Shown: positions 60,459-64,000 of the stretch, piece by piece
How the letters are laid out: each line of letters begins with the position of its first letter
Position numbering within the stretch: the first letter of the stretch is position 1
Assembly (NCBI RefSeq): GCF_000244975.1
Contig: NZ_CM001440.1
Span: 1,229,538-1,293,537 of the forward strand
Source: Saccharomonospora cyanea NA-134
GTDB taxonomy: Bacteria; Actinomycetota; Actinomycetes; Mycobacteriales; Pseudonocardiaceae
Length of the DNA stretch: 64,000 bases
Direction of reading: 5' to 3'
Position numbers and translations under genes: made by a program
The notes under the pieces: model-generated
Told to the model about the DNA's origin: nothing
Database searches by the model: none
What the model saw: the letters and a program-made list of their open reading frames with translations, nothing else

Positions 60459-61043
60459 TCAGGAGGGCGGAGGCAGCACCTGGACGATCGTCGCCGTGCC
60501 CGCCACGGGCCGTGCCTCGTGCATGGTGATCCGGTCGCCCGGGGCGAGGTGTCGCCATCGCTCGGGTGTCAGGGGAAGCAGCCTGACCGTGCCGTGCCCG
60601 CCGGGTTGCAGGGCGCTGGCGGTCTCGACCCACAGCGCGGCGATGTGGAGCTCGGTCCTCCCGTCGGAGTCCGGGTCCAGGTTCCACATCGGCCGCAGAA
60701 CTCCCGTACCCGGGATCGGGATCCGTCGCCCGCCGACCTCGGCGGGGACGAGCTGGAGTTCGGCACGGACGAGGCCGGAGCGGGCCTCAAACCTGCGCCA
60801 GTGGCACCAGCGGGCGTCGTCGTCGAGCCGCATCTCCTCGGCGGCGGCGATGAGGAGATCCCAGTACTCCACGGTCTGCCAGGTGAGGCCGTCGAAATCC
60901 AGGAGAAGGTCGAGCGCTGCTTCCCACTCGTTGTGGTCGAGGTGGTCCCCAACGTCGTCGGGGCCGCGTCCGGCGTCACTTCGGGCGTCCTCCGGCACCA
61001 GGGCGACGGCTCGGCGCAGCAGCTCCACGACAGGCACGGGCAT
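60459..61043 (-). CDS. conserved hypothetical protein with EF-Tu-like C-terminal domain
   Basis: A 194-residue protein. The N-terminal half is helical (EWEAALDLLLDFDGLTWQTVEYWDLL); the C-terminal half, from PGTGVLRPMW on, is strand-rich and ends GDRITMHEARPVAGTATIVQVL, which resembles the beta-barrel of translation-factor domain II. I recognise this pattern from actinobacterial hypothetical proteins but know no function. GAGGAG is 3-4 nt before ATG 61043. It follows the ribosomal protein operon on the same strand after 134 nt. Confidence 0.7.
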   Translation of the reverse strand: MPVPVVELLRRAVALVPEDARSDAGRGPDDVGDHLDHNEWEAALDLLLDFDGLTWQTVEYWDLLIAAAEEMRLDDDARWCHWRRFEARSGLVRAELQLVPAEVGGRRIPIPGTGVLRPMWNLDPDSDGRTELHIAALWVETASALQPGGHGTVRLLPLTPERWRHLAPGDRITMHEARPVAGTATIVQVLPPPS

Positions 61044-61177
61044 CAGCTCCTCAAGTGGATCCGACGGCGGCCCGACCGAATCGCCCCGAAGCCTTCCAAC
61101 CCGCTCGGCGCTCCAGGTGGCGCGAGCGACGCCGGCCACAGTGTGCCCGACGCCGCCTCGCCCCGTGTCCTGCGGAC

Positions 61178-61417
61178 TCACCCCCGGCGAGAGGCCGGAT
61201 AGGGGAGCAGGGCCATCTCGCGTGCGTTCTTGATCGCGGTGGCGACCTGCTTCTGCTCCCGCGGGCTGAGCCCTGTCACCCGTCGTGCGCGGATCTTGCC
61301 CCGGTCGGAGACGAACTGGCGCAGCAGGGTCGCGTCCTTCCAGTCGACTTCGTCGACCCCGTTGGCTCTCAGCAGGTTGCGCTTGCGCCCGCCGCCGCGT
61401 GGATCGCGTTTGGCCAT
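61178..61417 (-). CDS. rpsR: ribosomal protein bS18, zinc-free paralogue
   Basis: A 79-residue S18 with [21 protein letters not shown] and [20 protein letters not shown] typical of the family. The zinc-binding cysteines of the housekeeping form are absent; the N-terminus reads [20 protein letters not shown]. That marks the C-minus paralogue used under zinc starvation. GAAGGAG lies upstream of the ATG. It is the last gene of the rpmB-rpmG-rpsN-rpsR operon. Confidence 0.93.
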   Translation of the reverse strand: MAKRDPRGGGRKRNLLRANGVDEVDWKDATLLRQFVSDRGKIRARRVTGLSPREQKQVATAIKNAREMALLPYPASRRG

Positions 61418-61428
61418 CGCTTTCTCCT

Positions 61429-61734
61429 TCACCAGCTCGACTTCCTGACACCGGGCAGTTCGCCGCGGTGGGCCATCTCCCTCAACCGGATGCGCGACAG
61501 GCCAAACGTGCGGAAGTACCCGCGCGGACGGCCGTCGACCACGTCGCGGTTGCGGACGCGTGTGGGGCTCGCGTCGCGTGGCATGGCCTGCAGCGCCGAC
61601 ACGGCGGCAGCCTTGTCCTCGGGCGTGGAACGCGGTGAGCGGACGACGGCCTTCAGCTCGGCCCTGCGTTCCGCGTACCGGGCCACGACGGCGCGTCGCC
61701 GTTCGTTGCGGACGATCTTGGACTTCCTGGCCAT
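61429..61734 (-). CDS. rpsN: ribosomal protein uS14, zinc-free type
   Basis: A 101-residue long-form S14 without the CxxC-x-CxxC zinc site of short S14. [20 protein letters not shown] and [20 protein letters not shown] match the family. Its ATG overlaps the rpmG stop by one base. Confidence 0.94.
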   Translation of the reverse strand: MARKSKIVRNERRRAVVARYAERRAELKAVVRSPRSTPEDKAAAVSALQAMPRDASPTRVRNRDVVDGRPRGYFRTFGLSRIRLREMAHRGELPGVRKSSW

Positions 61735-61898
61735 CAGCGCTCCTCACGGAACTCGACGTGCCTGCGCGCCACGGGGTCGTACTTGCGCAGCGCCATGCGG
61801 TCGGGATCGTTACGGCGGTTCTTGCGGGTCACGTACGTGTAGCCGGTGCCTGCGGTGGACCGGAGCTTGATGATCGGGCGAAGGTCGTCGCGGGCCAT
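61734..61898 (-). CDS. rpmG: ribosomal protein bL33, zinc-free type
   Basis: A 54-residue L33: [20 protein letters not shown], then [20 protein letters not shown] and a basic tail. Neither CxxC pair of the zinc form is present. The TGATG junction couples it to rpsN, and it starts 3 nt after rpmB. Confidence 0.93.
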   Translation of the reverse strand: MARDDLRPIIKLRSTAGTGYTYVTRKNRRNDPDRMALRKYDPVARRHVEFREER

Positions 61899-61901
61899 GG
61901 T

Positions 61902-62138
61902 CTACAGTCGCACCCCCTTGGCGCGCAGCTCGGCCACGACGGCGTCGATGCCGCGCTTGTCGATCGTCTTCATTCCCTTCGCCGACGCGCGCAGGCGCAC
62001 CCAGCGACCCTCGCTGGGCACCCAGTACCTGCGGTTCTGCAGGTTCGGCTTCCATGTCCGCGAGGTGCGTCTGTGAGAGTGCGACACCCGCTTGCCCGTG
62101 CCCGGCTTGCGCCCGGTGACCTGACAGCTGGCTGACAC
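61902..62138 (-). CDS. rpmB: ribosomal protein bL28
   Basis: A 78-residue L28: [20 protein letters not shown], then [20 protein letters not shown]. Only one Cys remains, so the four-cysteine zinc site is lost. GGGAGG precedes the GTG start at 62138. It is the first gene of the left operon and lies 13 bp from the Zur-like box. Confidence 0.93.
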   Translation of the reverse strand: MSASCQVTGRKPGTGKRVSHSHRRTSRTWKPNLQNRRYWVPSEGRWVRLRASAKGMKTIDKRGIDAVVAELRAKGVRL

Positions 62139-62151
62139 AGCCCCTCCCTAG

Positions 62152-62174
62152 TTGAAATTGATTTTCATTATCAA
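62152..62174. promoter_or_regulatory. zur box: Zur box between two zinc-responsive operons
   Basis: A 23-bp AT-rich quasi-palindrome, TTGAAATTG (62152-62160) to TTATCAA (62168-62174), with TGAxxxTCA near its centre, fits the Zur operator pattern. On the plus strand it overlaps TTGAAA as -35 (with TACGCT at 62176-62181, 18-nt spacer); on the minus strand it contains GATAAT (62171-62166) as -10 for rpmB. One Zur dimer pair would repress both operons when zinc is plentiful. Confidence 0.85.
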
Positions 62175-62189
62175 TTACGCTACCGCACT

Positions 62190-63434
62190 GTGACCGCCAA
62201 GCACAGAACACCCCTGATCCTGACGAGTGGGCTCTCGCCCGCCGCGAACCGCGACCTCGCGAACCGGCTTCGTGGGAGCAGCCGTGGCACCGCCGTTGTC
62301 CACCACGACCTGCGTCAGGTCTCGTCCGGCGTGGTACTGCGCACGGTGTGGCTCGGTTCGAGCGAGTCACACACCACCCTGGAGTTGGCCCACGGCTGCG
62401 TTTCCTGCACCCTGCGGGAGGACCTGCTGCCGCTGTTGCGCCGACTCTCCGCGCAGCCCGACGTGCAGCGCATGGTCCTGCGGCTCGACGAGTCGATGGA
62501 ACCGGAGCAGGTCAGCTGGGCGATCCACCATGTCCTGGTCGACGACCGACCGGTGATCGAGGACGTCGAGATCGAAGCCGTCGTAACGGTCTTCGACGCC
62601 GGCGACTGGCTCCACGACGCGCTCGGTGACGAGACCATGGCCGAGCGCGGCCTGCCGGGCTCGCCGGACGACGAACGTACCGTCGCCCAGGTCGCGCTCG
62701 CCCAGGTCGAGTTCGCCGATGTGCTCGTGTACGTGGGCGACTTGCCCGATGTCTGGACGGTCGCCAAGACCAACGCCGTGCTGCGGCGCGTCGCTCCGAG
62801 CGCACCCATCGTCGAGCTGTCCACGACAAGCTGGGACGCGCTCGTCGGAGCCGTGCCACACCATGCCCGCCGGGGCGCTGCCGAGGACCCACACGGTTCC
62901 CTGCTGCGCGGCGAGCCGCCGCTGCACACCGACTGCGGGGTCACCGTCGTCCCGTTCTCCGCGCGCAGGCCGTTCCATCCGGAACGGCTGCACGAGGCGA
63001 TCGACGTGCTGCTCGACGGCGTTGTCCGCACGCGCGGGCGGGTGTGGGTCGCGAGTCAGCCGGACACCGCGTTGTGGATCGAGTCCGCGGGCGGTGGTCT
63101 CGGTGTCGGACTTCTCGGCCCCTGGCTCGATTCCCCCGAAGCGCCTTCGTGGGAGGACGTTTCCCGCGAGCGCCGGGCACTCGCGTCGCTGCGCTGGGAT
63201 CCGTTCTTCGGCGACCGGCACCAGGAACTCGTGGTGATCACACACGACGCGGAGCCGCGTGGCATCGAGACGGCGTTGCGTGCGGCGTTGCTGACCGACG
63301 AGGAACTCGCCCAGGGCCGGGACGCCTGGACCCGCTACCCCGACCCGTTCGGACAGTGGCACGAGGAACTCTGCGACGACACCGAACGACCCGAAACCGA
63401 AGCGATCACTCACAGGAAGGGAACCGAGAGTTGA
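62190..63434 (+). CDS. mrf: CobW-like Mrf protein (ribosome hibernation factor recruitment)
   Basis: A 414-residue COG0523/CobW-family protein. [20 protein letters not shown] is the family CxxC metal motif, [11 protein letters not shown] and [10 protein letters not shown] are later blocks, and [21 protein letters not shown] starts the C-terminal domain. The Walker A Gly-Lys-Thr is missing: the N-terminus reads [18 protein letters not shown], as in mycobacterial Rv0106. In mycobacteria Mrf recruits the hibernation factor to zinc-free ribosomes. TACGCT ends 8 nt before GTG 62190, so the mRNA is leaderless and starts at the Zur box. The stop overlaps rpmE by 4 nt. Confidence 0.9.
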   Translation: MTAKHRTPLILTSGLSPAANRDLANRLRGSSRGTAVVHHDLRQVSSGVVLRTVWLGSSESHTTLELAHGCVSCTLREDLLPLLRRLSAQPDVQRMVLRLDESMEPEQVSWAIHHVLVDDRPVIEDVEIEAVVTVFDAGDWLHDALGDETMAERGLPGSPDDERTVAQVALAQVEFADVLVYVGDLPDVWTVAKTNAVLRRVAPSAPIVELSTTSWDALVGAVPHHARRGAAEDPHGSLLRGEPPLHTDCGVTVVPFSARRPFHPERLHEAIDVLLDGVVRTRGRVWVASQPDTALWIESAGGGLGVGLLGPWLDSPEAPSWEDVSRERRALASLRWDPFFGDRHQELVVITHDAEPRGIETALRAALLTDEELAQGRDAWTRYPDPFGQWHEELCDDTERPETEAITHRKGTES

Positions 63435-63688
63435 AGCCAGGGATCCACCCCGACTACCACCCCGTGGTGTTCCAGGACCGATCGACCGGCGAGGCGTTCC
63501 TCACCCGCTCGACGGCCACCTCCCAGCGCACCATCGAGTGGACCGACGGCAACACCTACCCCCTCGTGGTCCTCGACGTCAGCTCGTACTCACACCCGTT
63601 CTGGACCGGCACCCGACGCGTCGTGGACTCCGCCGGACAGGTCGAGAAGTTCCGCCGTCGCTACGGACACCGTGGGGGGAGGAAGTGA
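63431..63688 (+). CDS. rpmE: ribosomal protein bL31 type B
   Basis: An 85-residue type B L31 without the zinc cysteines: [20 protein letters not shown], then [20 protein letters not shown] and [10 protein letters not shown]. The TTG start overlaps the mrf stop (TTGA), so translation is coupled. Confidence 0.93.
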   Translation: MKPGIHPDYHPVVFQDRSTGEAFLTRSTATSQRTIEWTDGNTYPLVVLDVSSYSHPFWTGTRRVVDSAGQVEKFRRRYGHRGGRK

Positions 63689-63846
63689 TGGCTGTTCCCA
63701 AGCACAGGACGTCCCGCTCCGGCACCAGGTCGCGCCGTTCACGGTGGAAGGCGAAAGCGCCCGAGCTCGTGTCCATCACCATCGACGGGGAACGAAGGCT
63801 CGTACCGCGTCGACTGGTCGCCTACTTCCGACGGTACGGACGGTGA
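63688..63846 (+). CDS. rpmF: ribosomal protein bL32, zinc-free type
   Basis: A 52-residue L32: [20 protein letters not shown], then [20 protein letters not shown]. The four cysteines of the zinc form are absent. The ATG overlaps the rpmE stop by 1 nt, and GGGGGAGG lies just upstream. Confidence 0.92.
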   Translation: MAVPKHRTSRSGTRSRRSRWKAKAPELVSITIDGERRLVPRRLVAYFRRYGR

Positions 63847-63909
63847 AGGGGTCGGCGAGTCGGTGGTTCGCAGCTGTCCGAGAGTGCTCTCGATCCAGAG
63901 GAGGAAACG

Positions 63910-64000
63910 ATGAAGGTCCGCAGGTCACTGCGTTCGTTGAAGCGCAAGCCGGGTTCGCAGGTGGTTCGTCGACGCGGCAGGGTCTACGTGATCAACAAGC
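63910..64000 (+). CDS. rpmJ: ribosomal protein bL36 type B, cut by window end
   Basis: Thirty visible residues, [20 protein letters not shown] and then [10 protein letters not shown], match type B L36 (YkgO), which lacks the zinc site. GAGGAAACG precedes the ATG. The C-terminus is outside the window. Confidence 0.9.
   Translation, partial: MKVRRSLRSLKRKPGSQVVRRRGRVYVINK

Overview
The window is GC-rich, gene-dense chromosomal DNA from an actinobacterium. The cytochrome bcc-aa3 branch (ctaC, ctaF, ctaE, qcrCAB), an F420-type LLM oxidoreductase, a PimB'-like mannosyltransferase, BsaP and the order of the housekeeping genes point to the Mycobacteriales/Pseudonocardiales line. A Saccharomonospora-like member of the Pseudonocardiaceae is my best inference, but it rests on gene content and not on a database comparison. 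Two long stretches follow gene orders I know from Mycobacterium tuberculosis: about 2.3-41 kb matches the lipB-sucB-pepA-ilvE-cobT-erpA-adoK-asnB-ctaC-trpD-ctaE-qcrCAB-NlpC-pimB' neighbourhood, and about 46.4-57.3 kb matches bioB-bsaP-DUF2567-nrtR-nadABC-hisDCB.

Layout. 0-2.2 kb: an edge-truncated gene divergent from a TetR regulator with two operator palindromes, then an LLM oxidoreductase. 2.3-8 kb: lipoate and 2-oxoacid dehydrogenase genes (lipB, sucB, lpdA), with a PAP2 phosphatase and a sugar-epimerase-like gene. 8-19.4 kb: small conserved proteins, pepA, ilvE, cobT, an ispD-like gene, an aldo/keto reductase, a pair of divergent TetR-type regulators and a secreted protein behind a promoter that carries a palindrome. 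19.5-33 kb: erpA, adoK, an FAD oxidase, asnB, then respiratory complex III/IV genes around trpD and a decayed MerR gene. 33-41.7 kb: a DEDD/GIY-YIG nuclease, a NYN-domain protein, two NlpC/P60 cell-wall hydrolases (one fused to a VanY-type peptidase) and a GT4 mannosyltransferase. 41.7-48.3 kb: biotin synthesis (bioA, bioD, bioB, bsaP) with a SulP-carbonic anhydrase fusion between bioA and bioD. 48.3-57.4 kb: a LON-domain protein, the NrtR regulator, nadABC, a nitrilase-family gene and hisDCB. 57.4-60.4 kb: an MMPL transporter and its divergent TetR gene. 61.2-64 kb: two divergent operons of zinc-free ribosomal protein paralogues plus a Mrf-type CobW protein, with a Zur-like box between them.

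Many genes have a TANNNT -10 hexamer 6-8 nt before the start codon and no Shine-Dalgarno, so they are probably transcribed without a leader. This pattern fixed several start codons, including those of a 47-residue membrane protein gene, ilvE and the DEDD nuclease.

I saw no insertion sequence, prophage, CRISPR array, rRNA or tRNA. The window is mostly core genome. The most unusual features are the SulP-carbonic anhydrase gene inside the biotin cluster, the NlpC-VanY fusion lacking its NlpC histidine, the palindrome inside a TetR-adjacent promoter, the shared NrtR operator/promoter, two six-unit 9-bp minisatellites inside genes, and the broken MerR gene.
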